Below are positions 52,128 to 61,872 of a stretch of DNA of 64,000 nt, one piece after another; the first letter of the stretch is position 1, and the number at the start of each line of letters is the position of its first letter. The notes below the pieces were generated by a model, which had not been told where the DNA came from, did not search any database, and saw nothing but the letters and a program-made list of their open reading frames with translations. Made by a program: the position numbers and the translations under genes. This stretch comes from Flavobacterium sp. (GTDB lineage: Bacteria; Bacteroidota; Bacteroidia; Flavobacteriales; Flavobacteriaceae), in contig NZ_CP136574.1 in the NCBI RefSeq assembly GCF_035195345.1, positions 496,001 through 560,000 of the forward strand, in the 5' to 3' direction.

Positions 52128-53055
52128 TATATTTTAGTTTTTCGTTTTTATCCCAAATACCCCAATAAGCACCCACTTCACCTTCAGCTCCTACTTTCCA
52201 TGACTCATCAAAAGAAGAAAAATAAAAAATATCAATATTGGATGCTTTTGACCAAAGTTGCGTATTAATGAAATATTTCATTGCGTTTTCTTTGGATGGA
52301 TGCGAATCTTTAAAACTTTCGCCTTGACTAGGCCAGCCTGTTTCGGTAATGATTACTTTTTTTCCTTGGGCTGCACTTTTAGCTTGATAATACATACTTT
52401 TCATATGTGCCAAAGCATGATCTTGATTAGAGCCTTCCCAATAGGGATAACAATTGGTTAAAATCACATCGCAAGCTTCTGTTATCCTTGGTTTAATTGT
52501 GAATTCATAATAGGCATCTACATAACCCACTGGAATATGAGATGGAATATCATTTTTTACATTTGCAATATATTCTAACAATTCGTGTTCCGATAAATCT
52601 TTACGGTACATTACTTCGTTTCCTACCGCAGCAATATCAACAAAACCTTCATTTGCTAGTTCAATTAAAGCTTTAATTTCTTTATTATTTTTTTTGGCAT
52701 CATCTCCTAACCAAGCACCAACAAGAGTTTTTATTCCTAATTCACGAGCAATTTTCGGAATAAATTCATTTCCTTCGGTACAAGAAAAAGAACGCACCCA
52801 TTTCGTATAAGGAGCCATAATTTCTAATCTTCTTCGCACTTGTTCCTCAGAAATAGTATCACCTGGCTGTTGTCCATCTTCATAGAGACTAAAACAAAGT
52901 CCGTGCATCCCTTGTGCTAAAGTATTTGCAAATAAATCAATCAAATCTGATTTTGAATTTGAAAAATGAAAGCCTTCAAAACTATCAAGAATACCGAAGT
53001 TTTCCTCATTTTTAAAATCAAAAAGATGAAAATTATAGGTAGTTCTATTTGACAT
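52120..53055 (-). CDS. GH17-like beta-1,3-glucanase without signal peptide
   Basis: The protein has 311 residues. The (beta/alpha)8 pattern shows the acid/base Glu in AVGNEVMYR and the nucleophile Glu in IITETGWPSQG, both typical of GH17. The N-terminus (MSNRTTYNFHLFDFKNEEN) is hydrophilic, so the protein should stay in the cytoplasm. There it could trim or transglycosylate imported laminari-oligosaccharides. The start overlaps the transporter stop codon (TAATG), showing tight coupling to uptake. Confidence 0.87.
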   Translation of the reverse strand: MSNRTTYNFHLFDFKNEENFGILDSFEGFHFSNSKSDLIDLFANTLAQGMHGLCFSLYEDGQQPGDTISEEQVRRRLEIMAPYTKWVRSFSCTEGNEFIPKIARELGIKTLVGAWLGDDAKKNNKEIKALIELANEGFVDIAAVGNEVMYRKDLSEHELLEYIANVKNDIPSHIPVGYVDAYYEFTIKPRITEACDVILTNCYPYWEGSNQDHALAHMKSMYYQAKSAAQGKKVIITETGWPSQGESFKDSHPSKENAMKYFINTQLWSKASNIDIFYFSSFDESWKVGAEGEVGAYWGIWDKNEKLKYND

Positions 53056-54578
53056 TATGAAATATTTTTGGGTGTATTTGATTTTTCAGCTCTTTTTAGT
53101 TCTAATTCCTTTTTAATTTCCGCTACTTTATCTTCGTTCAGGTCGTAATTCCACATTACCCATACGGCTAAAGCTGCTGTTAAACAAGGAATGATAATAT
53201 CTGCTATTCGCAATTGATTCATTGTTTCAAAAGATTGTGTTGCGTTACCCGCATCAAAACCTACCATCGACAAAACTAATCCTCCTAAAGCTAAAGCAAT
53301 AGATTGTCCTATTTTAACCATCCACCAATATACCGCTCCAAAAGTTCCTTCTCTTCTTGGTAATCCATTTTTAAGTTCGTCTAAATCACATACATCAGCC
53401 GTCATACTCATCATTAAAGTAAACAATCCTCCTAATCCAAAAGCTATAAATGGAATGGGTAATAATAAAATTAATGGCATTTCAATAGAAATTTTTACAA
53501 CGCCAATTTGCAATACAACATCATTAAATAGCACGGCTGTATTTTCATCTACAACTACAAAGCCCCACCATTTTAGACTGTAACCTATAATGGATAAAAT
53601 AGTAGAAATGATGAAGGCATTTCTTTTTCCGTATTTATTGGCTAACCATGAAACAATAGGAATGATTAACACAGCGGTTAGAAATGCTCCCAGTATAGAA
53701 AATATTGCAGGAACAGTACCCGCCATTTCGTAACTACCTTTATACATGTAAAAAACAATAATAAAATAACTAAAAGAAGCTACCATTTGAAAACCATTGA
53801 ATACTAAAAAAGTAGCTCCACACAAACGCATGAATGGATTATTTTTAGTCATGTTCTTCATGGTTTCCCATAGAATTTTCATGTTTTTTGTTAAATCCTT
53901 CATTGTTAAATTGGCTTTACTTTCTGCATCAGAAACATCCATTTCTTTACAAAAAATGGCAGGCATAACACCAAAAAACAAACAAGCAAACCCCACAAAA
54001 ATTGACAAAGTTCTTACTCCATCTGCTTGAGAATCAAACAAATCTTTATTAGCAATTAAAACCCAAAATAGAGGAACTATCATCCAAGAAATTTGTCCAA
54101 CACTATTAGCAATTCCCATTAATCTTGTACGTTCTTTAGTATCTGTAGTCATTTCATACCCCATTCCAATCAAAGGGGTAGAAAAAACGGTATTCGCAAA
54201 AATGAACAAAATAGAGAATAGTAAAAAATACCAAAAATTGTAAGTTGCACCGTTATCTTCCCACATTTGCCATTGTATCACGAACAAGATTGAAGCTAAA
54301 ATAGCCCCTGAAAAAATATACGGTCTTCTTCTCCCCCATTTTGAAGTGGTATTATCGGAAATAAACCCCATAATTGGATCGGAAAGAGCATCAAAAAATC
54401 TTGGTATTGCCGATAACAATCCTGCAATAGCTGGCTCAATTCCAAAGGCTGTAATTAAGAAAAACGAAAAAACGCCAAGTGCACCTGGTAATAAATTATT
54501 CACTAAATGTCCTGCTCCAAAAGCTGCTTTTTGAACAATAGGAACTTTAGTTACTATGTGTTGGTTATTTTGTTCCAT
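53055..54578 (-). CDS. MFS sugar transporter of the GPH (glycoside-pentoside-hexuronide) type
   Basis: The protein has 507 residues and twelve predicted helices. GPH-family features are FDALSDPIMGFISDNTTSKWGRRRP and LPRREGTFGAVYWWMVKIG. It should carry glucan oligosaccharides or disaccharides with a cation across the inner membrane. It lies 4 nt downstream of the GH30 gene and is overlapped by the cytoplasmic GH17 gene, which places import between extracellular and cytoplasmic degradation. Confidence 0.9.
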   Translation of the reverse strand: MEQNNQHIVTKVPIVQKAAFGAGHLVNNLLPGALGVFSFFLITAFGIEPAIAGLLSAIPRFFDALSDPIMGFISDNTTSKWGRRRPYIFSGAILASILFVIQWQMWEDNGATYNFWYFLLFSILFIFANTVFSTPLIGMGYEMTTDTKERTRLMGIANSVGQISWMIVPLFWVLIANKDLFDSQADGVRTLSIFVGFACLFFGVMPAIFCKEMDVSDAESKANLTMKDLTKNMKILWETMKNMTKNNPFMRLCGATFLVFNGFQMVASFSYFIIVFYMYKGSYEMAGTVPAIFSILGAFLTAVLIIPIVSWLANKYGKRNAFIISTILSIIGYSLKWWGFVVVDENTAVLFNDVVLQIGVVKISIEMPLILLLPIPFIAFGLGGLFTLMMSMTADVCDLDELKNGLPRREGTFGAVYWWMVKIGQSIALALGGLVLSMVGFDAGNATQSFETMNQLRIADIIIPCLTAALAVWVMWNYDLNEDKVAEIKKELELKRAEKSNTPKNIS

Positions 54579-54582
54579 ATTT

Positions 54583-56073
54583 TTATTTTTTTATAATCAC
54601 TGTTTGTAATGCTTGTGCATCAATTGAAAGGATTGTATTTTGATTGTTAATTTGTAATTCTAATGTATGTTTAGTTGCTGTTGGATTAAATATTACAAGA
54701 GCAATTGACTTATCTAGATTTTGAACGGCAGTAACTTTAAGTTGTTTATTATTGACTTCGCAACCAATTTTAACCGCTCCGGGTCGCATGAATTTGCTAA
54801 AATGTCCCATTACGTAATACAATGGGGTAAAATACACTTCGTCATTTTCAGCATCAACAATTACGGGAGCTACACACCAGTTTTTAAACCAATTTGGGCC
54901 ACCTTGTCTATCTAAAACCATATTCCAATCTACCCAACCATCAACTTGATTATTTAAACAACCAATAATGTCTTCTGCATAACGATTCACGGGAGCATAT
55001 TTTGGATGCAAATATTTATCTTGCTCACTTGCCCAATCCCAGCCCCAATCGGTAGCTTCTTTTTTCCAATACCAAGCATCGTCTTGCCAATGGGGTACTT
55101 CTGAATCAACACAAGCTTCGGTTTGAATTAAATGTTTAGTAGGCGCTTTGTGGTGTGCATATTGTAGTGCATCAGGAAATACTTCATAGGTACTTTCATA
55201 CCAATGGATGGCTGTACCTCCAAAATATTTTGAAGCCTTTTCATCACGATACATTTCATCAACCCATTCTTTTAAACCAGCTCTATTTTGATCGTAACCT
55301 AATATTTTAACATCCTTCCATCCGTCATTTTCTAATTTAGGCCCTAAATGATTTTGTACAAAATCGGTCATTTCTTTAGGAGAAAACAAAGTACTTTCCC
55401 AGTTATTACCATTTCCATGTGGTTCGTTAATAACCGTGACTCCCCAAATATCAATCCCTTCCTTTTGATAGGCTTGTAAATATTTAGAAAAATACAAGGC
55501 AAAAGTGTTGTTATATTCAGGAAGTAATTTTCCACCAACATAACTTTTATTATCTTTCATCCAAGGCGGACATGACCAAGGGGATGCAATGATGTTAAAT
55601 CCTTCTTTAGAAATAGCTTTCGCCTCTAAAATCATGGGAATAATATCTGCTTTATCGTCTTCTATCGTAAAATGCTCTAATGCTACATCATTTTCTACTT
55701 TAGCATAAGTATAATTATTGAGCGAAAAATCGCAAGACGCTATTGTTGTTCGTGTTAATGTATAATTTGCTCCGTTTTCACTGAAGTAAGCTTCTAAAAC
55801 TTTCTTCCTGTTTTCTTTACTTAATTTATTCAATAGGTAGGCCGAAGCCTCAGTAAAGGAACCTCCAAAACCCGTAATCGTTTGAAACTTTTGCGCTGTA
55901 TTAATCGTAATTTTTGCCTTATTTTCTGAAGTAGAAAATTGATTTACTTTTGTAAGAGCATTTTTGTTGGCTGAAGTTTCATATACAGTTACTTCAAAAG
56001 CATTATTTACACCTTTGCAATTTATCATTGTTACAAAAATTAAAAGACTTACTATGTAATTTTTCCCTTTCAT
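54583..56073 (-). CDS. GH30-family lipoprotein (probable beta-1,6-glucanase)
   Basis: The protein has 496 residues with a lipobox around Cys19 (TMINC). GH30 hallmarks are ITGFGGSFTEASA, the acid/base Glu in VINEPHGNGNN, the nucleophile Glu in IQTEACVDSE, and a C-terminal beta domain. GH30 members in laminarin loci remove beta-1,6-linked glucose branches. It is probably anchored to the outer membrane or periplasm. It starts 1 nt after the GH17 lipoprotein gene. Confidence 0.9.
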   Translation of the reverse strand: MKGKNYIVSLLIFVTMINCKGVNNAFEVTVYETSANKNALTKVNQFSTSENKAKITINTAQKFQTITGFGGSFTEASAYLLNKLSKENRKKVLEAYFSENGANYTLTRTTIASCDFSLNNYTYAKVENDVALEHFTIEDDKADIIPMILEAKAISKEGFNIIASPWSCPPWMKDNKSYVGGKLLPEYNNTFALYFSKYLQAYQKEGIDIWGVTVINEPHGNGNNWESTLFSPKEMTDFVQNHLGPKLENDGWKDVKILGYDQNRAGLKEWVDEMYRDEKASKYFGGTAIHWYESTYEVFPDALQYAHHKAPTKHLIQTEACVDSEVPHWQDDAWYWKKEATDWGWDWASEQDKYLHPKYAPVNRYAEDIIGCLNNQVDGWVDWNMVLDRQGGPNWFKNWCVAPVIVDAENDEVYFTPLYYVMGHFSKFMRPGAVKIGCEVNNKQLKVTAVQNLDKSIALVIFNPTATKHTLELQINNQNTILSIDAQALQTVIIKK

Positions 56074-56074
56074 G

Positions 56075-57355
56075 TTACCCTTTTTTTGGTGGTGCTAAAA
56101 CACTTTGTATTAGTAACTCTTTATTCCCAGAATATGTTTTTACAATTACTTTTTCGTCACGTTTTAAGCCATAAAAAGCATTTTTCTCTACTTTATCCCA
56201 TACTGCATACTTTGCTTTACCATCTACTGTAAAAATCCCAAAATGATTTTCTGAACCTAGCGGATTATTACTGTCTTTCCAAGGTTCATCAAAAGCTTCA
56301 AAGAAAAAACAAGAAATTCCTTCACTATTTGTCCATTCTCTCATGGCTTTGTAATAAATAGCTTGTTTGTATTCATCAGATGCTCTAGAACCTTCCTTTC
56401 CATAAAAACTATCTGAACTTGAAGCCCAGCCAGTTTCACCAATATGAATAGGTTTACTAGGATTTATACTTCGAACATAATTTTTTACAGTTGCATACTG
56501 CATTTTAGCAAATGCGATTGAACGATGCATTGCCTTAGTTACTTGCTCTTGTTCGGTTAGTTGATTTTCATCGTGAGGAACGTTCCAAAAACTTGGGTTA
56601 TAATGGGTATTATGATAAGGATACGTATGCATTGAAACATAATCAACTGCATTAATTAAATCTTCTAAATCTTTCGTTTTATAACTATCATCTCCTCCGC
56701 CCCATGAAGCAAAATCATCTGATGAAGTAATCCATAAATCTTTTGATAATTTATTTTCCTTTTTTAATTGTTGTAAATAATTTACCCATTTTAAAATAAC
56801 TTTTGGTTGCACATAATACGCTGTAGCCCATTTTACCATTGCTTCGTTTCCAACTGCAATGACTTTCACAATCTCTGGATATAAGTTAGCGAGTCGAACC
56901 GCTTCGTTAATTTCAATTGCATTTCGCTGACTTTCTAAATCATGATCTGGAGTTTGCTCAGTCCATGCATATTTACAATCAATCCAAGCGCCAAGCATGA
57001 CATACATTTCAAAATTTTTATCTTCCTTTTTTAATTCGGAAATTGCCTTAAGCACATTAGAAGCATGTACTAAATGAACATTGTAGGTTCGCACTATTTT
57101 AATATTCATAGCTGCTAAAATCAATAAGTCTTGCTTTAATTGATTCACTGTAGGTTGAATTTCTCTACTATTTTTTCTATAACCGCCATAACAAATGGCT
57201 AAATAGTTTGGATTTCCGAGTATTTCTTTTGCAGTCACGTTATATTTTTTTTGGGTACTACCATTATACACTTGTTTACAGGAACAAACGATACATAGTA
57301 CTGTAGCTATCAGTACATATTTGAAAGTTGATTCTATATAAACAAATATTTTCAT
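56075..57355 (-). CDS. GH17-family lipoprotein (beta-1,3-glucanase)
   Basis: The protein has 426 residues. A signal peptide and lipobox (IVCSC, Cys26) precede a GH17-type barrel with acid/base Glu in AVGNEAMVKW and nucleophile in IGETGWASSS. It should act on beta-1,3-glucan in the periplasm or at the surface. It is distinct from the cytoplasmic GH17 gene of the same operon, sharing only the fold and catalytic motifs. Its leader (57356-57451) carries unusual swapped inverted repeats. Confidence 0.88.
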   Translation of the reverse strand: MKIFVYIESTFKYVLIATVLCIVCSCKQVYNGSTQKKYNVTAKEILGNPNYLAICYGGYRKNSREIQPTVNQLKQDLLILAAMNIKIVRTYNVHLVHASNVLKAISELKKEDKNFEMYVMLGAWIDCKYAWTEQTPDHDLESQRNAIEINEAVRLANLYPEIVKVIAVGNEAMVKWATAYYVQPKVILKWVNYLQQLKKENKLSKDLWITSSDDFASWGGGDDSYKTKDLEDLINAVDYVSMHTYPYHNTHYNPSFWNVPHDENQLTEQEQVTKAMHRSIAFAKMQYATVKNYVRSINPSKPIHIGETGWASSSDSFYGKEGSRASDEYKQAIYYKAMREWTNSEGISCFFFEAFDEPWKDSNNPLGSENHFGIFTVDGKAKYAVWDKVEKNAFYGLKRDEKVIVKTYSGNKELLIQSVLAPPKKG

Positions 57356-57376
57356 TGGTAACTTTTATTTTTAATG

Positions 57377-57443
57377 GTCACAGCTTGAATCACTATTTTG
57401 CACATTGGTCTTAGCTTACGCAAACATTCTGTGACTAGTGATT
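57377..57443 (-). promoter_or_regulatory. Swapped inverted repeats in the leader of the GH17 lipoprotein gene
   Basis: On the plus strand the order is GTCACAG (57377-57383), AATCACTA (57388-57395), then 33 nt, then CTGTGAC (57429-57435) directly joined to TAGTGATT (57436-57443). Each arm has an exact complement, but the pairs cross, so the two stems (7 and 8 bp) interlock as in a pseudoknot or exclude each other. It lies between the phosphorylase and GH17 genes and is not followed by a U tract. Confidence 0.45.
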
Positions 57444-57451
57444 TTAAATTA

Positions 57452-60400
57452 TTACTTTAATTCATTTTCAACAACACTTACGGTAATATGAAGAATTTCA
57501 CCAGCTCTTTTAAAAACTTTTAAACTGGTTTGATTATCTAATTTCAAACCATCAAACTTTTGAATGTGATTATCTTTATATATTACTTCTATAGTATTTT
57601 GTTGCGCTATTTTATAAACAATTGGTATTTGACAATACGTAAAACAAAGTGAATTTGCTTTTAATTGAATTGAAGAATGTTTAAAATTGACATCAACATA
57701 ATTAAATAAAGTGTCTTCAGATAAAAACTCATCTTTTCGCAATAAGCATGGATTGAAGAATAAAGTTCCTTGTTTCACAAAAACGCCTAATTCTCCAAAA
57801 CGGCTCAATATATCTTCTTTAACTTGCCCTGTCATACCAGGCTGTTGTGCTCCTTTTCCTGCAGGCGTATGTGAGTAAGGATCCGTTGGAAAAGCACCAT
57901 ACAAAGCGGGTGATTTATGAACACCAATTCCTTCGTTTATTTCATAATAGTGTTCTAATAGTCTGCCAATAACTTCAGGAGATTCTCTTTCTTCAACAGC
58001 TTTTAAACAACATTCTTGTACTGCTAATTGTAGTTTAGAAACCATGTGCCAATAAATAGAGCCCAAACCTTCGTACCCGTAAAAAGTACCCGAACGCCCT
58101 GTAAACGATTTATGATTAAAAACGGTTTCATAAGTTTGTAAAACAAGGTTTTTATCATTTTTAAGTTGTATCGAATAGGAAGAATTTGATAATGCATCTA
58201 GTGCTTTTTCTACATCGGCCGCATTTTTAAAATTCCCATTGAAATGATACTTTCCAAAACAATCTTTTTCAATAATTTGGGTGTTGTTAGCAGCAATTAA
58301 TTCAGAAAGTAATGCTGATTTTGCAACAATCTCATTTGGAATTGTATTTTTCTCATTGAATTTTGGCAACTCTTTATTAGGATACAGAATATAACTGTAT
58401 TGATCTTGTCTAAAAAGCTTGCTGTTTTTTAATCCATCTAATACTTGTAACACTTCTTTTGAAGATAAATAGCCTGAACTTAAAACAGCTACCTGACCTT
58501 CTAACATTTCGCTTAAATAAGAAACCGAAACTTCTTTATCATTTACAATCGTCATTAAATTATAGGCATGATACAAATTATCTGTTCGTTTATTGGCAGC
58601 AATAGAATGATCAATAAATTTTATACTTACAGCTATGAAACGCTTTAATCCGTCCATAGAATGTGTTCTTTTGTTACCCCAAAAACCATTTTGATATACT
58701 TGGTGACGGTATTCTGAAGCCGCTTTACCTAGTGCATCTAATATTGTTTTTCTATCGGCATCGGTAAATTTACCTACTAACAAAGGTTCATATTTGATTA
58801 AATTTTCTCTAACGGAATGATAGAATTCTACCATTTCATTAGAAATTTTGATTTGCTCAACATCGGTCGTAGCAATCAAATTTTGGAAATAATTTAGAAA
58901 TCTTCTAAGGTAATATAGTGTAACCATAGAAACTCCATTTCCAACTAATGCGTTATTGGCATCATTCCATTCTGGTCGTTGTGTATTTAGCCAAATACCG
59001 CCTTCTGGAATAAAATTTGACATTTTTGCCAATACTGTCGCCAACATTTTTTCAATAAAATTGACTTTATAAATTTCGCCGTTGGCATCTTTTAATAAAG
59101 CACCATCAGCACCAATTATATTTCGTTCTTCACGAATTTTCCCATCCAATTCATGATTAAATAGAATTGTATCTTTTGGATTTTTCAAAATATCCTCGTA
59201 AGATTTAATTACATACGGAACATTTGCATAAACAAAAATATCGTTATTAAAATAAGCTTCCAGTTTATTAGGCTGGTGATTTTCAATAAATTCTAAAAAT
59301 TTTAATAGATAAATTATTTGATGATCTCCCCAATATCCTATATAGGACCAAGGATTATCTTCTTCAACCGTTTCCCAATCAAAACCACCCTTAGTAACGC
59401 GATATGGATTGTAACCGTCAAAAGTGGTAGCATTCAGAAATTTATGAATCATATTTTCAATAAAATCAGGAAAAGAATGCGCTAAGGCTTCCCAGTTTTG
59501 AAAAATATCTCGCCAGTTTCCTTCGTAATCTAAAATTTTGGAACCGTCAATTTCGCTTTGTGTATTGATGGAAAATTTATTCCATGGACGACTAGGATCG
59601 CCATGGCGTCTACTGAATTTTAAAGGTAAATATTCTAAACTTAAACGCTCAAAATCAGTATTATGATGTTGAACAGCAAAGTCTTTTAACGTTTCTAAAG
59701 AAAATGTATTGGGTAATTGATTTATGTCATTTTCAAGTTTTTGAAATACGCTGCTATTTGCATTTTTTATATAAATGAGGAAATCTTGTTTTTCAATTTG
59801 ATAATTGAAATCAAATATACCACCACGCATAATATTAAATAACGTATTTGCAAAATGTCGGGTATCTCTTAAATTGTCATTTGTTAGCTGTAAAGCATCA
59901 GAAGACGCATTAAGTTCAATTAGTTTTTTTGTACCCTGCTCAATATCTTGTTGAATTAAGTCTAAAATATTGTTTTCCGACTGAATGATTTTTTGAATTT
60001 GTGCAACATCTGAATGATCTTGATTTACATTCGCAATAATCATCCAATTTTGTTTAGAATTTTTAGGTAATAAAATTTCAGAGGATAAAAAATAAGCTCC
60101 TTTTTCACCTTTCACATCAAATTCTGGAACAACAGGCTGTTTTTTTCTAAACGTAGAAAGTTGTAATGAAGAAACCAAATAATTAGGTTTTTGTAGTCCT
60201 AATGACCAAACAATATTGGCTTTTAACGCTTCACTTGGTTCTGCTTTATCAACAATGATAGCACTTAAAGCATAAATTCCTACACCTGTTTCTGCATCTA
60301 ATTCACTTCGTTTGTAGGCATCTACTAAATTACTTGCGGCATTTTGTAAATCGCTACTAACGCCATAAGGCATGATATTTTGAATTCCATCAACGAATGA

Positions 60401-60922
60401 AATTTGATAATCAATGTTAGAATGATTAATTAACTCTGACTTTCTAATAAATCCATATTGATGGCTTGAATTCCATTGGTATCGAAATGTAATTTGTAAG
60501 TCATGGTTAATTTCTTCAAAAATTACCTTATTGCCGTGTAAGTTTTTATATAAATTCCTTGAAATAGCATAAATATTATCTGAAAAACGTTCTGAAAAAG
60601 GTTCCCAAATTTTAATTTCATTGTTCCAATGGATTTGAAAAATAGACTTGCTTCCAGTACTATCATAAGATTCTGTTATTTTATCATCTGTATAGTAAGG
60701 AAATAGCGCAAATTCAGCATTTTTTCTACCCGCAGTAAGACCACCATTACTTGAAATAAACATCCAATGATTCGAATCGCTTACTATGCTCATGAAAAAT
60801 GGGCGCATACTATCGTTATTGGCGATTTTATAATATTTTTCTCCATTTAATAAAACGATATCCATGGATACCTTTTTATCTTCTAATTCATTTTCAACAA
60901 ATATAGTTTGGCAATTGTTCAT
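57452..60922 (-). CDS. GH149-like beta-1,3-glucan phosphorylase
   Basis: The protein has 1156 residues without a signal peptide, so it is cytoplasmic. The overall architecture is an N-terminal beta-sandwich, a long helical linker, an (alpha/alpha)6 barrel and C-terminal strands. The conserved QRPEWNDANNALVG carries the probable acid Asp654, equivalent to the DWND of GH94. A phosphate-site-like segment (HTPAGKGAQQPGMTGQVKED) lies near residue 1030. Together these match the large GH94/GH149/GH161 phosphorylase group. The length and the laminarin locus point to GH149, which splits beta-1,3-glucan oligosaccharides with phosphate to glucose-1-phosphate. The family number is from memory and should be confirmed. 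ATG 60865 is an alternative start. Confidence 0.72.
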   Translation of the reverse strand: MNNCQTIFVENELEDKKVSMDIVLLNGEKYYKIANNDSMRPFFMSIVSDSNHWMFISSNGGLTAGRKNAEFALFPYYTDDKITESYDSTGSKSIFQIHWNNEIKIWEPFSERFSDNIYAISRNLYKNLHGNKVIFEEINHDLQITFRYQWNSSHQYGFIRKSELINHSNIDYQISFVDGIQNIMPYGVSSDLQNAASNLVDAYKRSELDAETGVGIYALSAIIVDKAEPSEALKANIVWSLGLQKPNYLVSSLQLSTFRKKQPVVPEFDVKGEKGAYFLSSEILLPKNSKQNWMIIANVNQDHSDVAQIQKIIQSENNILDLIQQDIEQGTKKLIELNASSDALQLTNDNLRDTRHFANTLFNIMRGGIFDFNYQIEKQDFLIYIKNANSSVFQKLENDINQLPNTFSLETLKDFAVQHHNTDFERLSLEYLPLKFSRRHGDPSRPWNKFSINTQSEIDGSKILDYEGNWRDIFQNWEALAHSFPDFIENMIHKFLNATTFDGYNPYRVTKGGFDWETVEEDNPWSYIGYWGDHQIIYLLKFLEFIENHQPNKLEAYFNNDIFVYANVPYVIKSYEDILKNPKDTILFNHELDGKIREERNIIGADGALLKDANGEIYKVNFIEKMLATVLAKMSNFIPEGGIWLNTQRPEWNDANNALVGNGVSMVTLYYLRRFLNYFQNLIATTDVEQIKISNEMVEFYHSVRENLIKYEPLLVGKFTDADRKTILDALGKAASEYRHQVYQNGFWGNKRTHSMDGLKRFIAVSIKFIDHSIAANKRTDNLYHAYNLMTIVNDKEVSVSYLSEMLEGQVAVLSSGYLSSKEVLQVLDGLKNSKLFRQDQYSYILYPNKELPKFNEKNTIPNEIVAKSALLSELIAANNTQIIEKDCFGKYHFNGNFKNAADVEKALDALSNSSYSIQLKNDKNLVLQTYETVFNHKSFTGRSGTFYGYEGLGSIYWHMVSKLQLAVQECCLKAVEERESPEVIGRLLEHYYEINEGIGVHKSPALYGAFPTDPYSHTPAGKGAQQPGMTGQVKEDILSRFGELGVFVKQGTLFFNPCLLRKDEFLSEDTLFNYVDVNFKHSSIQLKANSLCFTYCQIPIVYKIAQQNTIEVIYKDNHIQKFDGLKLDNQTSLKVFKRAGEILHITVSVVENELK

Positions 60923-60958
60923 GGTAATTTTTAAAGTAATTCTATATTATTTTATTCA

Positions 60959-61000
60959 TAATAACACCTAGGCCATTTGTAAATAGCCTAGTAGTTATTA
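60959..61000 (-). repeat. Two-part hairpin between GH16 lipoprotein and phosphorylase genes
   Basis: An outer TAATAAC/GTTATTA and an inner CTAGGC/GCCTAG pair to form one interrupted stem around an AT-rich loop (nucleotides 60974-60985). No U tract follows in the direction of transcription, so it is better read as an mRNA processing or stability element than as a full terminator. Confidence 0.45.
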
Positions 61001-61031
61001 CTTTAAATTTTAATTATTTCTATTAATTTAA

Positions 61032-61838
61032 TTATTGATAAACTCTAACATAATCCACTAACATTTCTTGTGGAAAAACGGTATCGCTATTAGGACTCCC
61101 TGGTAAGTTACCCCCTACAGCCATATTAAGAATCATGTAAAAAGAATCGTTAAAAACCCAATCTCCAGGCACATCATCAGGTGTAATTTGGTTGTATAAA
61201 ACATCGTCAACATAATAATTGATGTAATTTTCACCCCATTCTATTCCAAAAACGTGAAAATCATTATCAAATCTATTGTTAGGAAGTGTATACGTTTTAG
61301 AAATAGAAGCCCCACCTGAATAACCAGGACCATGAACTGTTCCAAAAATAGATGTTGGTCGATTTCCTAAATATTCCATGATATCTATTTCACCACATTG
61401 TGGCCAACTTACTTGGTCAATATTAGAGCCTAACATCCAAAATGCTGGCCATAATCCTCTGCCCCAAGGCAATTTAATACGGGCTTCAAAACGGCCGTAT
61501 TTTTTTTCAAACTTTCCTTTGGTTACTATTTTTGCAGAAGTATAACCCGAACCCAAGTACAGCTCTCTTTTTGCTGTAATTTTAAGCATTCCGTTTTCTA
61601 CAACAATATTTTCTGGTCTACTAGTATAATATTGTAATTCATTATTTCCCCATCCGTTATTTCCTGTACCAATGTCATACGACCATAATGTATTATCAGG
61701 AGCGCCATTTACATTAAATTCATCTTGCCATACCAATTGTTTCATAGTAGTAACGGTTTGTTTTTCATCGGTAGAACATCCCAATAACAATAATAATGTA
61801 CTTGCTAAGAGAAGACTTTTCTTTATTTTTTTAGTCAT
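61032..61838 (-). CDS. GH16 lipoprotein (beta-1,3-glucanase)
   Basis: The protein has 268 residues with a lipobox LLLGC (Cys21). One GH16 domain fills the rest, with GEIDIMEYLG as catalytic motif and the laminarinase aromatic pattern (PAFWMLGSNIDQVSW). It is anchored by lipid, probably at the cell surface, complementing the two T9SS-exported GH16 enzymes. It starts 34 nt after the glycan-binding lipoprotein gene. Confidence 0.92.
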   Translation of the reverse strand: MTKKIKKSLLLASTLLLLLGCSTDEKQTVTTMKQLVWQDEFNVNGAPDNTLWSYDIGTGNNGWGNNELQYYTSRPENIVVENGMLKITAKRELYLGSGYTSAKIVTKGKFEKKYGRFEARIKLPWGRGLWPAFWMLGSNIDQVSWPQCGEIDIMEYLGNRPTSIFGTVHGPGYSGGASISKTYTLPNNRFDNDFHVFGIEWGENYINYYVDDVLYNQITPDDVPGDWVFNDSFYMILNMAVGGNLPGSPNSDTVFPQEMLVDYVRVYQ

Positions 61839-61872
61839 TTTTGATATCTTTTATAATGTTAAATGTCTTGTG

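Noticed and set aside
57377..57443. Calling the crossing repeats a true H-type pseudoknot or known riboswitch
   Set aside because: Loop lengths of 0 and 4 nt cannot span stems of 7-8 bp, and no known riboswitch core is recognisable.
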